A stretch of DNA of 64,000 bases from Alkalihalobacillus pseudalcaliphilus (lineage in GTDB: Bacteria > Bacillota > Bacilli > Bacillales > Bacillaceae_D): contig LFJO01000005.1 of assembly GCA_001038565.1 (NCBI GenBank), positions 75,217-139,216 on the forward strand, in the 5' to 3' direction. Positions within the stretch are counted from its first letter, which is position 1; every line of letters starts with the position of its first letter. Made by a program: the position numbers and the translations under genes. A model generated the notes under the pieces. The model was not told where the DNA came from. It saw only the letters and a program-made list of their open reading frames with translations, and did not search any database. This document shows positions 26,446-34,687 of this stretch, in pieces.

Positions 26446-26830
26446 GTGCAGATACAGACGTCAGTAACTACACGAAAAAGGCTGAACGTGACAGTTACTC
26501 GGAGGAAGAAGGTGAGTAACGACACGAAAAGGCATGAAGGTGACAGTTACTCAAGGGAAGAGGGTGAGTAACGACACGAAAAAGGCATGAAGGTGACAGT
26601 TACTCGGAAGAAGAAGGTGAGTAACGACACGAAACAGGCTGAAGGTGACAGTTACTCGGAGGAAGAAGGTGAGTAACGACACGAAAAGGCATGAAGGTGA
26701 CAGTTACTCAAGGGAAGCGGGTGAGTAACGACATGAAAAAGGCTAAACGTGACAGTTACTCGAAGAAAGAAGGTGAGTAACTACCCGAAACAGGCTGAAG
26801 GTGACAGTTACTCAAGGGGCAGGATGTCAC
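26446..26830. repeat. Tandem array 2: eight units of a ~52-bp palindromic repeat
   Basis: Units start at 26446, 26488, 26540, 26593, 26645, 26697, 26749 and 26801 (periods 42, 52, 53, 52, 52, 52, 52). Typical unit: GTGACAGTTACTC, purine-rich loop (GGAGGAAGAAGGT), GAGTAACGACAC, linker GAAAAAGGCTGAA. The arms pair through GTTACTC/GAGTAAC. The first, short unit carries GTGCAGATAC as in array 1, tying the two arrays to one family. No coding potential. Lies between natA (minus) and the S66 peptidase (plus). Confidence 0.88.
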
Positions 26831-26939
26831 AATGAGTTCTTGAGCTTAATGATTAGTCGTAATCTGTCATACTGGAAGTGAACTTGACGAGATTCCGTGC
26901 ATCACCCATTAAACTTTCATACAAAAGGAGGGTTTTCAC

Positions 26940-27947
26940 ATGATCCAGTATCCATCATTTTTTCATCAGGCTAAAATTGGTGTAACCGCTCCGTCCTCAG
27001 GTGTGGAGAAAGAATTACATATCCTACTCCATAAAGCCCAGCAGCAGTTTCAAAAGCAAGGGTTCACGCTATGGTTTGGAGATACAGCTTGGACACAAGA
27101 AAAAGCCAAATCGGCATCTGCTCGAAAAAGAGCAAGCGAATTCCAACAATTTATGGCGGATGAACGAATTAATGCAATAATTCCCCCATGGGGAGGAGAG
27201 CTTTTAATAGAAATCATTGAATTGATTGATTTTACGAAATTACCGATTAAATGGGTGATGGGCTATTCAGATACTAGTTTATTATTGTTAGCAATCACAT
27301 TAAAGACAGGAATTGCGACGGCCCACGGTCCTAATTTAGTCGACCTTCGTAGTGAACAGGTGGATGCTACTAGTGTCATGTGGAAAAAAGTGTTGACGAC
27401 AAAACTTGGAGAATCGGTTGAACAAGTCTCTTCCCCCTATTACCAAAAAGAGTGGGACCATTCGACGGATGACCTCCAGTTAACAGAAACGACCAAATGG
27501 AAGACGGCAAAACCAACTGTCAAAGTTGAAGGACGTCTATTAGGTGGGTGTATCGATGTCATTCATCATTTAGTTGGAACACCATTTGGTGACGTTCAAG
27601 CTTTTCGAAGCCAGCACTTAAATCAAGATGAACCGATTATCTGGTATTTCGAAAACTGTGAGATGAGTGTTACAGATTTAAAACGTAGTTTCATTCAAAT
27701 GAAGCTTGCTGGATGGTTTAAAAATTGTACTTCTATATTATTTGGACGAAGTGCGGTCACAGCTGATATTGAAGGGTATCAATTTGAAGACGTTTATCAA
27801 GAGATAGAAAAGGAATTAGGGGTTCCAGTTATTCATGATATTGACTGTGGGCATGTGCCTCCGCAAAATACGTTTATTAACGGTGCTTATGCTGAAGTGT
27901 TTGTCGAGAATGGAAAAGGGAGATTAAAGCAAAGTTTTTTACCTTAA
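26940..27947 (+). CDS. S66-family peptidase, MccF-like
   Basis: A 335-residue serine peptidase of family S66 (LD-carboxypeptidase / MccF). Residues include the nucleophile S110 in GYSDTS after KWVM, the Glu in WYFENCEMS, and the His in IDCGHVPPQN, matching the Ser-Glu-His triad. The YSDTSLLLLAI and HGPNL segments favour the MccF subgroup (hydrolysis of microcin C-type aminoacyl-nucleotide toxins) over LdcA (peptidoglycan recycling), but the two cannot be separated firmly by eye. No signal peptide: cytoplasmic. ATG after AAAGGAGG. Its upstream region ends in CTTTCATACAAAA, a dispersed-repeat terminus. Confidence 0.87.
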   Translation: MIQYPSFFHQAKIGVTAPSSGVEKELHILLHKAQQQFQKQGFTLWFGDTAWTQEKAKSASARKRASEFQQFMADERINAIIPPWGGELLIEIIELIDFTKLPIKWVMGYSDTSLLLLAITLKTGIATAHGPNLVDLRSEQVDATSVMWKKVLTTKLGESVEQVSSPYYQKEWDHSTDDLQLTETTKWKTAKPTVKVEGRLLGGCIDVIHHLVGTPFGDVQAFRSQHLNQDEPIIWYFENCEMSVTDLKRSFIQMKLAGWFKNCTSILFGRSAVTADIEGYQFEDVYQEIEKELGVPVIHDIDCGHVPPQNTFINGAYAEVFVENGKGRLKQSFLP

Positions 27948-28013
27948 TTTTTGAATCGTTTTATCGTATCATAACGTATATAAGGCAGTACATCATGTGG
28001 TGAGGTGAAGGTA

Positions 28014-28724
28014 ATGCAATTGGCATTTTTAATGATTTTTATCGTAGCATTTTTATTTATATTTGCTTATTTAATTTTAGTGAAGCAGTATTATGGATTA
28101 ATTTCTGGTTATTGGAATAAATCTGAGGAAGAGAAAAAGCGCTTATATGAATTAGGTTACCCGCAAAAGATGGGTAAGATTATACTTAACTCAGGTATCA
28201 TTTTATTAGTTGGGGTTATCTTAGTCTTTCTAGGTGTTGCCTACGCAGTTGAAATATCTTTAGTGATTATGTTGATCTATACATTTGCCCATTTACTGAT
28301 CGCAAACAAGCTTGAAACAGGAAAGGATCGTAAGCGTAATTTTTATATTCTAATCGGGTCGATTGTCGTACTTGTTGGTATTTTTGCTGTATTCTTAATC
28401 CCTACAAATGTGAAATTTCATGAGGATTACTTGGAGGTAACAGGTTTGTATGGGGTGGAATGGTCTTATGATGATATTCATACGATTGATAAAACCGATG
28501 AGCTGCCACTCATACAAGTGCGAACAAATGGTATGTCTGTACTAGAAAGAAGATTAGGACATTACCGATTAGAAGGTCTCGGTGGTGGGCGTTTATTTAT
28601 TCAGAGCGGAGAAGGTCCCTATATTTTTATTATGACGGATCAAGAATATTTATTTTTGAATGCTAAGAATCCGGAGGAAACAGAAGCCTGGTTTGCGGAG
28701 CTTGAGAGAGCTTGGGCTGAATGA
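28014..28724 (+). CDS. DUF3784-type membrane protein with C-terminal PH-like region
   Basis: A 236-residue protein. Hydrophobic segments lie at about residues 2-24, 60-80, 85-103 and 112-132; residues 25-60 (SGYWNKSEEEKKRLYELGYP) match the DUF3784 family pattern. The C-terminal ~100 residues (KFHEDYLEVTGLYGVEWSYD) resemble a bacterial PH-type domain. ATG chosen after GAGGTGAAGG; an upstream in-frame GTG sits within the binding site. Function unknown. Confidence 0.7.
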   Translation: MQLAFLMIFIVAFLFIFAYLILVKQYYGLISGYWNKSEEEKKRLYELGYPQKMGKIILNSGIILLVGVILVFLGVAYAVEISLVIMLIYTFAHLLIANKLETGKDRKRNFYILIGSIVVLVGIFAVFLIPTNVKFHEDYLEVTGLYGVEWSYDDIHTIDKTDELPLIQVRTNGMSVLERRLGHYRLEGLGGGRLFIQSGEGPYIFIMTDQEYLFLNAKNPEETEAWFAELERAWAE

Positions 28725-28788
28725 AAATAAAAGCGTAATTAAATAATGGTACAATTTGAGTACTAGCTATGATTGGAGGAAGATGCGA

Positions 28789-29085
28789 ATGCCTTTCTGT
28801 CAACGTTGTCAAAAGCAGTGGAGCTGGAGGCAAACATTCAAGCGATCCTTTACGTTAGATCCAGCTATTCCTTGTCCATATTGTCATAATAAACAATACG
28901 TTACAAAAAAAACGAAACAAAAGATGAGCTTTTTACCTTTTATCCCTATTCTTGGGTTAGTGCTCAATATGTTTAATATTCACCCTGTAATCGTCTTGAG
29001 TTATATGTTTGTTTCTGCAGCTATCATTATCTGTTTGTCGCCTTTAATGATAAAATTAGCAAACGAAGAACAGCATTTAATATAG
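28789..29085 (+). CDS. Small zinc-finger membrane protein (TIGR04104-like)
   Basis: A 98-residue protein: an N-terminal zinc ribbon with CQRCQKQWSWRQTFK and CPYCHNKQY (two CxxC pairs about 28 residues apart), then two hydrophobic segments (~52-70 and ~74-92). This is the layout of a small Bacillus family of putative zinc-finger membrane proteins of unknown role. ATG nine bases after GGAGG; TTG at 28756 lies upstream of the binding site and is not used. Confidence 0.75.
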   Translation: MPFCQRCQKQWSWRQTFKRSFTLDPAIPCPYCHNKQYVTKKTKQKMSFLPFIPILGLVLNMFNIHPVIVLSYMFVSAAIIICLSPLMIKLANEEQHLI

Positions 29086-29089
29086 GAAC

Positions 29090-29115
29090 AAAACCTTCCG
29101 CTTGGAAGGTTTTTG
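29090..29115. terminator. Terminator after the zinc-finger gene
   Basis: AAAACCTTCC and GGAAGGTTTT form a 10-bp stem with a 4-nt loop, A/T tracts on both sides; shared with the convergent small gene. Confidence 0.85.
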
Positions 29116-29131
29116 TCATTAATTTTGGAAG

Positions 29132-29320
29132 CTATGGTTTTCGATCGAGTTTTTTAGAAATTTCTTCTAATTTCTTGATGATTAACACTTGATTATGATT
29201 ATCAGCACTTATATGTCTAAGAATTGAAATGAGGAAATAAAGGATAAATCCAAAAAATAAGAGTGAAAGAATAATTGGAATAACACTAAAAAATCCCAAT
29301 ATTAAGTTGATCGATAACAT
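29132..29320 (-). CDS. Small single-pass membrane protein, 62 residues
   Basis: One long hydrophobic stretch (residues ~4-34) then a basic coiled-coil-like tail (VLIIKKLEEISKKLDRK). A strong AAGGAGG lies eight bases before the ATG. The pattern of one helix plus a charged helical tail is common in small Bacillus membrane proteins; function unknown. Confidence 0.65.
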   Translation of the reverse strand: MLSINLILGFFSVIPIILSLLFFGFILYFLISILRHISADNHNQVLIIKKLEEISKKLDRKP

Positions 29321-29518
29321 ATAGTATTCCTCCTTCCTTTTAACTGGGGATCGCTCATAGCCGTGTAAAGCTATATCTAGATTTTACCATAATCAACGAA
29401 TTAATTAATCAGGAAATGCGATGATGCAAGTCCTTCAAGAAAACTGACTATTACCATATCTAGGTTGACTGAACATTTGCTTGGATAGTTGTCATCTATC
29501 TACCCTTTTTAAATATAA

Positions 29519-29566
29519 GAAAACCAGTGCCTATTACTATGGGAAGTAAGGGTCACTGGTTTTATA
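29519..29566 (-). terminator. Terminator of the AraC/GyrI-like gene
   Basis: AAACCAGTG and CACTGGTTT arms, with TTAC/GTAA pairing inside the loop. On the minus strand the run AAACCAGTG...CACTGGTTT is followed by TCTTATA, so the T tract is modest. Confidence 0.6.
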
Positions 29567-29589
29567 TAAGAATTCACGTTACATTTGGT

Positions 29590-30465
29590 TTATGAGCTTC
29601 TTTTGATAACAGGTATCCAAATTTCGCTTTTGAAAGTGGGTGATGTTGTATCTTTGTCGGCATTCCAGAGGATTTCCGGTCCATTTGTTTGCTCATAGTT
29701 AGAGGTTGGAAACCACTCAGAATAAATTTGAGCCCACGTCGTTTGTAATGTTTCTGGAAATGGGCCTTCTGCTGTAAATACAGCCCAAGTTCCAGCACTT
29801 AATTCAAGTGAATCCGTTTGAGCTGATACCGGGTTGGTTGTAAGAACACCGATATAGTGATCGAGTTCACTCTGTTCTTGGGTCCTTTCACTGAAGTTGG
29901 TAGAGGCACTGACCATACCAACTGGTTCCACATTAGAAAGCGATTTCCACTCTGCGATTTTCTCGGCTGATAAACTTTCCCACATCGAGGCAATTTCTGG
30001 ATTAACACCTTCATAAATCAACTTAACTCTCTTTTTTAAGCCAATAATGGTGAAGGCTTCTTTTTCTACAATACGATAATTCATTGGATTACCACCTTTC
30101 ATCGTTAATTGGAAAGTTAACATCGGATAGGCTTTTAATGCTTGTTGTTGATTGTGAATCTCAGATGGCCGAATACCATGCAAGCGATAAAAAGCATTGG
30201 AAAATGAATCAGGAGATTGATACTGATATTGAAGAGCAATATCCGTTATCTTCTGCTCGGATTGTAATAAATCAAAAGCAGCTCGTGTTAATCTTCGTCG
30301 GCGAATATATTCTGACAATGGTATCCCAGCTAAAGAAGAAAACATTCTTCTGAAATGGTATTCTGAACAATAGGCGACCGAGGCGGCCTTTGCAACGTCG
30401 ATCTCGTCTGTTAAATGCTCTTCGATATAATGTAAGGCTTGATTCATTTGTTTTAGAAAATTCAT
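29590..30465 (-). CDS. AraC-family regulator with GyrI-like effector domain
   Basis: A 291-residue regulator. The AraC helix-turn-helix pair is at the N-terminus ([20 protein letters not shown] and [19 protein letters not shown]), and residues ~125-290 form a GyrI-like/effector-binding domain ([18 protein letters not shown] ... [14 protein letters not shown]). This is the Rob/YdeE-type arrangement that senses small hydrophobic molecules and controls drug-response genes. ATG after AGGAGG. Confidence 0.9.
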   Translation of the reverse strand: MNFLKQMNQALHYIEEHLTDEIDVAKAASVAYCSEYHFRRMFSSLAGIPLSEYIRRRRLTRAAFDLLQSEQKITDIALQYQYQSPDSFSNAFYRLHGIRPSEIHNQQQALKAYPMLTFQLTMKGGNPMNYRIVEKEAFTIIGLKKRVKLIYEGVNPEIASMWESLSAEKIAEWKSLSNVEPVGMVSASTNFSERTQEQSELDHYIGVLTTNPVSAQTDSLELSAGTWAVFTAEGPFPETLQTTWAQIYSEWFPTSNYEQTNGPEILWNADKDTTSPTFKSEIWIPVIKRSS

Positions 30466-30620
30466 CTCGATAACCTCCTAAGAAAAAGATAACATGTTGC
30501 CCTCCATGCGACCCGCTTTTCACTTATCAAGTTCTAACGGGTCTGATAAATGAATGGCTATTTTCCATCTATAACAGGTAAAATAGAAATAACTATTCGA
30601 ATATTCCGGGAGTGTTGATT

Positions 30621-30746
30621 GTGGAAAAGAAAAAGAAAAAGAAAAAGGATCACTGGTTTTTTGATTTGATTTTTTATATACCAGAATTAATTATATGGCC
30701 AATCAAGTTCGTTATAAGAGCATTTGCTGCTTTGTTTCGTTACTAG
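30621..30746 (+). CDS. Small Lys-rich amphipathic protein, 41 residues
   Basis: GTG start followed by EKKKKKKKDHWFFDLIFYI, PELIIWPIKF and a basic hydrophobic end (RAFAALFRY). A GGGAG site is eight bases upstream. The basic start and continuous aromatic/hydrophobic remainder suggest a membrane-associated peptide. It precedes the acetyltransferase gene by 21 bp and is probably co-transcribed. Similar short Lys-rich proteins occur in Bacillus; no function known. Confidence 0.6.
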   Translation: MEKKKKKKKDHWFFDLIFYIPELIIWPIKFVIRAFAALFRY

Positions 30747-30767
30747 GCGTAAGAAAGGGAGAAAATA

Positions 30768-31310
30768 TTGTTATTTACTATAGAGTATCTGAAAAAAGAA
30801 GATGAGAAAAGTTTGTTTGATTTTGAAGTGCAAAATCGTTCTTTCTTTGAAACGATGATTCCGAGTAGAGGGGAGGCATTTTATCAAGTCTCTGAATTTC
30901 AACAGCGTCATCAACTTTTGCTAGAAGAGCAAGAGCGGGGCGAGTCTTTATTTTATTTAATCAAGGATCAGAAGAAAAGGATCATAGGCCGTATGAATGT
31001 CACGGATATTAAAACGAGTGAGGCAGAGCTTGGGTATCGACTGGGGCAAGAAGTGGTTGGTAAGGGGATTGCGACACAAGCATTAGCAAAGCTCATTAAT
31101 GAATTGTCGACTAATCAACTGGTTACAAAACTTAAAGCAAAAACGACTTCTAATCATTTCGCTTCTCAAAAGGTATTAGAAAAGAATGGTTTTATCAAGG
31201 TTGAGGAAAGTGCGGATTCATTCAAATTCCTTGGTGAGGACGTCTATTTTGTTCATTATGTATGGGAGGGGGAATCTAATCAACATGAGGACAGCAAAGG
31301 AAATATATGA
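30768..31310 (+). CDS. GNAT acetyltransferase, RimJ/RimL type
   Basis: A 180-residue acetyl-CoA-dependent acetyltransferase. The acetyl-CoA site is the LGYRLGQEVVGKGIATQAL segment near residue 90, followed by the NHFASQKVLEKNGF motif of the RimJ/YdaF group. TTG start after AAAGGGAG. Overlaps the adenylyltransferase gene by 26 bp, so they are one unit. Substrate unknown. Confidence 0.88.
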   Translation: MLFTIEYLKKEDEKSLFDFEVQNRSFFETMIPSRGEAFYQVSEFQQRHQLLLEEQERGESLFYLIKDQKKRIIGRMNVTDIKTSEAELGYRLGQEVVGKGIATQALAKLINELSTNQLVTKLKAKTTSNHFASQKVLEKNGFIKVEESADSFKFLGEDVYFVHYVWEGESNQHEDSKGNI

Positions 31311-32151
31311 ACGGGTATTAAAAGTTGCCAAGGCAGATGATCGAATTCGGCTCGTTGGTTTAAATGGATCACGAACAAATCAAAATGTGCCAGAGGATTG
31401 GCTTCAGGATTATGATGTTGTGTATGTCGTAACAGATATCGATGCATTTGTTCAAGACCCGAATTGGATCGATGTCTTTGGCAAAAGGACGATTTTGCAA
31501 ATGCCAGAAAATATGGCGATGTTTCCACCTGAGCTAGGGAACAGATTTTCCTATTTAATGCTATTTGATGATTATACGAGAATTGATTTAATCTTAGTTC
31601 CATATGAAGAGAAAGAAAATTATTTAGTGGAGAACGGCTTAACGAAGGTATTACTCAATAAAGATGAACCAGATCGTCTTTACCCAACTTCTACAGATAA
31701 AGCATATTGGATTCAACAGCCATCTGAGGAGTTCTATCATGACTGTTGTAATGAATTTTGGTGGGTGACGACGTATGTGGCTAAAGGCTTAGCACGACGG
31801 GAGATTTTGTATGCTCAGGATCATCTCAATCAAATTGTCCGACCGATGTTGCTGAAGATGTTAAGTTGGAGAGTTGGCATTGAAACGGATTTTTCTCTAA
31901 GTGTAGGAAAAAATTATAAATATATTGAACAATATTTGGATGAAGATATATGGCAGCAGTTGCTGCTCACTTTTGCGAGAGGAAGTTACGAGGATATGTG
32001 GCATGCTTTATTTACGGCTTGTGACTTGTTTCATCGCACGGCAAAATTTGTGGAAGAACAGCTTTCCTTTACATATAAGAGTGAGGAAGAGGACAATGTG
32101 CGTGGATTTTTGCAGTTTGTATATAGTGAAGGAGAAATAAAGTATCAATAA
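31285..32151 (+). CDS. aadK: Aminoglycoside 6-adenylyltransferase (AadK/ANT(6)-like)
   Basis: A 288-residue nucleotidyltransferase, the size of B. subtilis AadK. The catalytic centre GLNGSRTNQNVPED...DYDVVYVVTD matches ANT(6), with Asp residues binding Mg, and FDDYTRIDLILVP gives the third carboxylate. ANT(6) enzymes adenylate streptomycin at the 6-hydroxyl. The C-terminal half (NEFWWVTTYVAKGLARREI, AQDHLNQIVRPMLLKML) is also typical. Start ATG after GGGAGGGGG, inside the acetyltransferase gene; the same frame is open upstream. Chromosomal relatives often give only modest resistance. Confidence 0.9.
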   Translation: MRTAKEIYERVLKVAKADDRIRLVGLNGSRTNQNVPEDWLQDYDVVYVVTDIDAFVQDPNWIDVFGKRTILQMPENMAMFPPELGNRFSYLMLFDDYTRIDLILVPYEEKENYLVENGLTKVLLNKDEPDRLYPTSTDKAYWIQQPSEEFYHDCCNEFWWVTTYVAKGLARREILYAQDHLNQIVRPMLLKMLSWRVGIETDFSLSVGKNYKYIEQYLDEDIWQQLLLTFARGSYEDMWHALFTACDLFHRTAKFVEEQLSFTYKSEEEDNVRGFLQFVYSEGEIKYQ

Positions 32152-32186
32152 TCCCCCCTCTATCAGTTGGAAGAGGGGGGATTCTT
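32150..32186. terminator. Terminator after aadK-like gene
   Basis: AATCCCCCCTCT and AGAGGGGGGATT: perfect 12-bp stem, 10-nt loop; T tract weak (CTTAT). Confidence 0.72.
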
Positions 32187-32192
32187 ATAAGG

Positions 32193-32960
32193 TTAGGAGT
32201 GAATGGGCAACCATTTAAGAACTGCTTGAATTTGGTCATCCCAATATTCCCAATTATGATCTCCAGGGCCGTAATCAGTAGTCAACTCGTAACCTGACTT
32301 TTGGCAATGTGCAGTGAAACGTTGGTTATCCTCATACAAAAAGTCTTCCGTTCCACAACTTTGATACAGTAAGGGACGATTGGGGTTATTTTTGTGCTTA
32401 TCAATTAAATGAAACAGATCGGCACTAGTGCCTTGTGGGTCTTTTCCTCCTAAAATGAGGTCAAACTTCCTGCCAGCATCAGCAAGTGTACGGGAGCGAA
32501 TGTCGAGGGCTCCAGATAAAGACGCAGCCGCTGCAAATCGATCAGGATGATTTAATGCTAACTTAAAAGCACCATAGCCTCCCATCGATAATCCAGCAAC
32601 AAAATTATCCTCTCGTTTATCTGACAGGTGGAAAAAGGAGCGAGCGATCTGAGGTAACTCATCACTAACAAATGTCCAATACTTCTTTCCGTATTCCATA
32701 TCCGTATAATAACTATGATCAACGGCCGGCATCACAACGGCTATTCCAGTCGCAGCGACGTAACGTTCAATCGATGTTCTTCTTAACCAAATGCTATGAT
32801 CATCGCTGTATCCATGTAATAAGTATAATGTCTTATGTTTGGTCGTATGTAATTGATTCTCCATCCCAATTTGTGTGTGTGTTTGTTCTGGTAAAATAAC
32901 ATTCATAGAGGAGCTAAGCCCTAATACTTCAGAGAAAAATTGAACTTGCAATAAAGCCAT
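32193..32960 (-). CDS. Esterase, alpha/beta hydrolase (esterase D/tributyrin esterase family)
   Basis: A 255-residue cytoplasmic serine esterase: oxyanion region YLLHGYSDDHSIW, nucleophile in GLSMGGYG, DLILGGKDPQG near the Asp, and C-terminal GPGDHNWEYWD with the catalytic His. Family members act on short acyl esters and S-formylglutathione-like substrates. The ATG is nine bases after AAAGGATG; the earlier in-frame ATG overlaps that site. Stand-alone gene on the minus strand. Confidence 0.87.
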   Translation of the reverse strand: MALLQVQFFSEVLGLSSSMNVILPEQTHTQIGMENQLHTTKHKTLYLLHGYSDDHSIWLRRTSIERYVAATGIAVVMPAVDHSYYTDMEYGKKYWTFVSDELPQIARSFFHLSDKREDNFVAGLSMGGYGAFKLALNHPDRFAAAASLSGALDIRSRTLADAGRKFDLILGGKDPQGTSADLFHLIDKHKNNPNRPLLYQSCGTEDFLYEDNQRFTAHCQKSGYELTTDYGPGDHNWEYWDDQIQAVLKWLPIHS

Positions 32961-33038
32961 ATACGATTTCATCCTTTCTACATCTCATTATGTCTATCTT
33001 AAATCAAAAGGACTATGTTGAAAATAGATAAATGAATA

Positions 33039-33064
33039 TGAATCTTTTTAAAAAAGGCTCCGTC
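33039..33064 (+). promoter_or_regulatory. Candidate ECF-sigma promoter
   Basis: TGAATC, a 16-bp spacer containing a TTTTTAAAAAA tract, and CGTC. This matches the TGAAAC-N16-CGTC/CGTA pattern of ECF sigma promoters in Bacillus, 36 bp upstream of the sigma gene; likely autoregulation. Confidence 0.65.
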
Positions 33065-33099
33065 TTATATAACGACTAACAAAGAAGAAGGTGAAAAGC

Positions 33100-33654
33100 A
33101 TGGGAGATGAAGAGCTAGTAAAGTTAATACTTCAGGGAGATGACAACGCCTTACAAAGGCTTTACGATCGTTATTTTCAAGTCGTATTCCAATATGCTTT
33201 CATTCAAACAGGCAATTATCATGATGCAGAGGAAGTGACTCAGGATGTTTTTAGTAAAATGGCACGTTATTTGCACAAATATCAGCAAAAATCTACGTTC
33301 AAAACGTGGCTTTTTACAATTGGTCGAAATGTCATTATTGATTACCACCGTAAACATAAACGTCAAAAGTCAGTAAGAGGCTTTTACGAAGGTGAAATGG
33401 AAGCATTAGCGACTACTAATAAGGAAAGTGAATGGCAAAACGATAATATGGAAGCAATATTAGACATATTAGCTAAGCTACCTCAGGATTATCGGTCGGT
33501 GATTCAGCTCAGATTCATTGATGGTTTTAGTTTAAATGAAACAGCGGAAATTATGAAAAAAACTCTTTTATCAGTCAAATCCCTTCAGCATCGAGCTAAG
33601 AAACAGCTACAAGAATCATTTCATGAGAGAGAAGGAGGGGTATGGAATGAATAA
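33100..33654 (+). CDS. ECF-family RNA polymerase sigma factor
   Basis: A 184-residue sigma-70 family ECF factor. Region 2: LYDRYFQVVFQYAFIQTG, DAEEVTQDVF, FKTWLFTIGRNVIIDYHRK. Region 4: LAKLPQDYRSVIQLRFIDGF and NETAEIMKKTLLSVKSLQHRAKKQL. ATG after AGAAGGTG. Overlaps the downstream anti-sigma gene by 8 bp. Regulon unknown; envelope stress is the usual theme in Bacillus. Confidence 0.93.
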   Translation: MGDEELVKLILQGDDNALQRLYDRYFQVVFQYAFIQTGNYHDAEEVTQDVFSKMARYLHKYQQKSTFKTWLFTIGRNVIIDYHRKHKRQKSVRGFYEGEMEALATTNKESEWQNDNMEAILDILAKLPQDYRSVIQLRFIDGFSLNETAEIMKKTLLSVKSLQHRAKKQLQESFHEREGGVWNE

Positions 33655-34465
33655 CAGGAATGACGAACAAAAGGTGATCGATATGGTTAAACAAATCTCT
33701 GTAGAACCTTCTAAGCAATTCAAAAATGAAACCTTTAAACTTGTTCAAGAAGAAATTAAATATGCACGAGAGCAGGCAAAGAAAAAAAAGAGCTGGTTTA
33801 GGATCGGTTCCCCTGTATTCACAGCCTCTCTCGCGATGATTGCAACGATTGGATTAGTAAGTATTCTATGGGTAAGTAATGCGCCAATGGATCCAATAGG
33901 TGGACCATTAGGAGACAAACCAGATGAAACCGAGCAAAAATGGGAACAGCCAAAAAAGAATGAGCAGATCGACGAGCCAGACTTATACGGGTTATCTGGT
34001 AGAGAAGAAATAATTGTGGAGGAAGTCGAAATTGAGGGGAAATTTGATACGATTGATTATCAGCTATTAGATCGTGAAACGATTCCATTCTCCACTTATT
34101 ACCGGGGAAATATGTGGGAAATTGTCGAGAGGGAAGAAGAGCAGTACCAGCTCATTGAGCTACAAGCTACGATTGATCCTGAAACAAATATGAGGATATT
34201 TTTATTAAATACAAAAGAAAGGGAGGAAGCGAAGGACTTTTTTGAGGAAGTTATTTTAGCTGATTATCAACAATTTGAGTCGCTTATGGAGGAGGATTCT
34301 ATAGTCAGTGTAAAAGTTCATGACGCCGAGTATGAAGCAACCTATGCATCATTACGGTTTGAGCACGATTACTATTATGTCATATGGCAATCCGCAGCTC
34401 CTGAATTTGGAGACGGTTGGGCCGCCCACTATGAGGTTTTAATGAATGAGTGGCAATGGAAATAA
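33647..34465 (+). CDS. Membrane-anchored anti-sigma factor
   Basis: A 272-residue protein. The ~48-residue cytoplasmic N-terminus is basic and helical (KQFKNETFKLVQEEIKYAR), followed by one membrane segment (~53-75) and an acidic extracytoplasmic domain of ~195 residues. Position directly after, and overlapping, the sigma gene implies it is the cognate anti-sigma. No zinc HxxxCxxC motif, so not a ZAS-type anti-sigma. ATG after GAAGGAGGGG. Confidence 0.8.
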   Translation: MNNRNDEQKVIDMVKQISVEPSKQFKNETFKLVQEEIKYAREQAKKKKSWFRIGSPVFTASLAMIATIGLVSILWVSNAPMDPIGGPLGDKPDETEQKWEQPKKNEQIDEPDLYGLSGREEIIVEEVEIEGKFDTIDYQLLDRETIPFSTYYRGNMWEIVEREEEQYQLIELQATIDPETNMRIFLLNTKEREEAKDFFEEVILADYQQFESLMEEDSIVSVKVHDAEYEATYASLRFEHDYYYVIWQSAAPEFGDGWAAHYEVLMNEWQWK

Positions 34466-34470
34466 AAGAA

Positions 34471-34505
34471 AACGTGAGTGAGGCTAATACCTCACTCACG
34501 TTTTT
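34471..34505 (+). terminator. Terminator after sigma/anti-sigma operon
   Basis: AACGTGAGTGAGG and CCTCACTCACGTT: perfect 13-bp stem, 6-nt loop, T5. Confidence 0.9.
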
Positions 34506-34687
34506 AATTAAATAACCAATCCAGTTGCCTTTTTTGCACCCATCTTTTTACAAAAGGCCTGTGTTTGCTTGTTATCGCTAGTCGCAAAAGTCTAATCATT
34601 TCTGTGATTCAATCCAGTCAGTAAGCTTTGAATCCATTTAATATATGATATGATCAAATTAATTAGACATAGAAGGAGTTGGATAGG

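Noticed and set aside
26446-26830. CRISPR array or coding repeat protein
   Set aside because: Same reason for CRISPR; frames through it lack a start with binding site and are interrupted by the 42- and 53-bp units.
31186-31284. N-terminal extension of the adenylyltransferase
   Set aside because: Lies wholly inside the acetyltransferase gene; family alignment and the GGGAGGGGG site favour the ATG at 31285.
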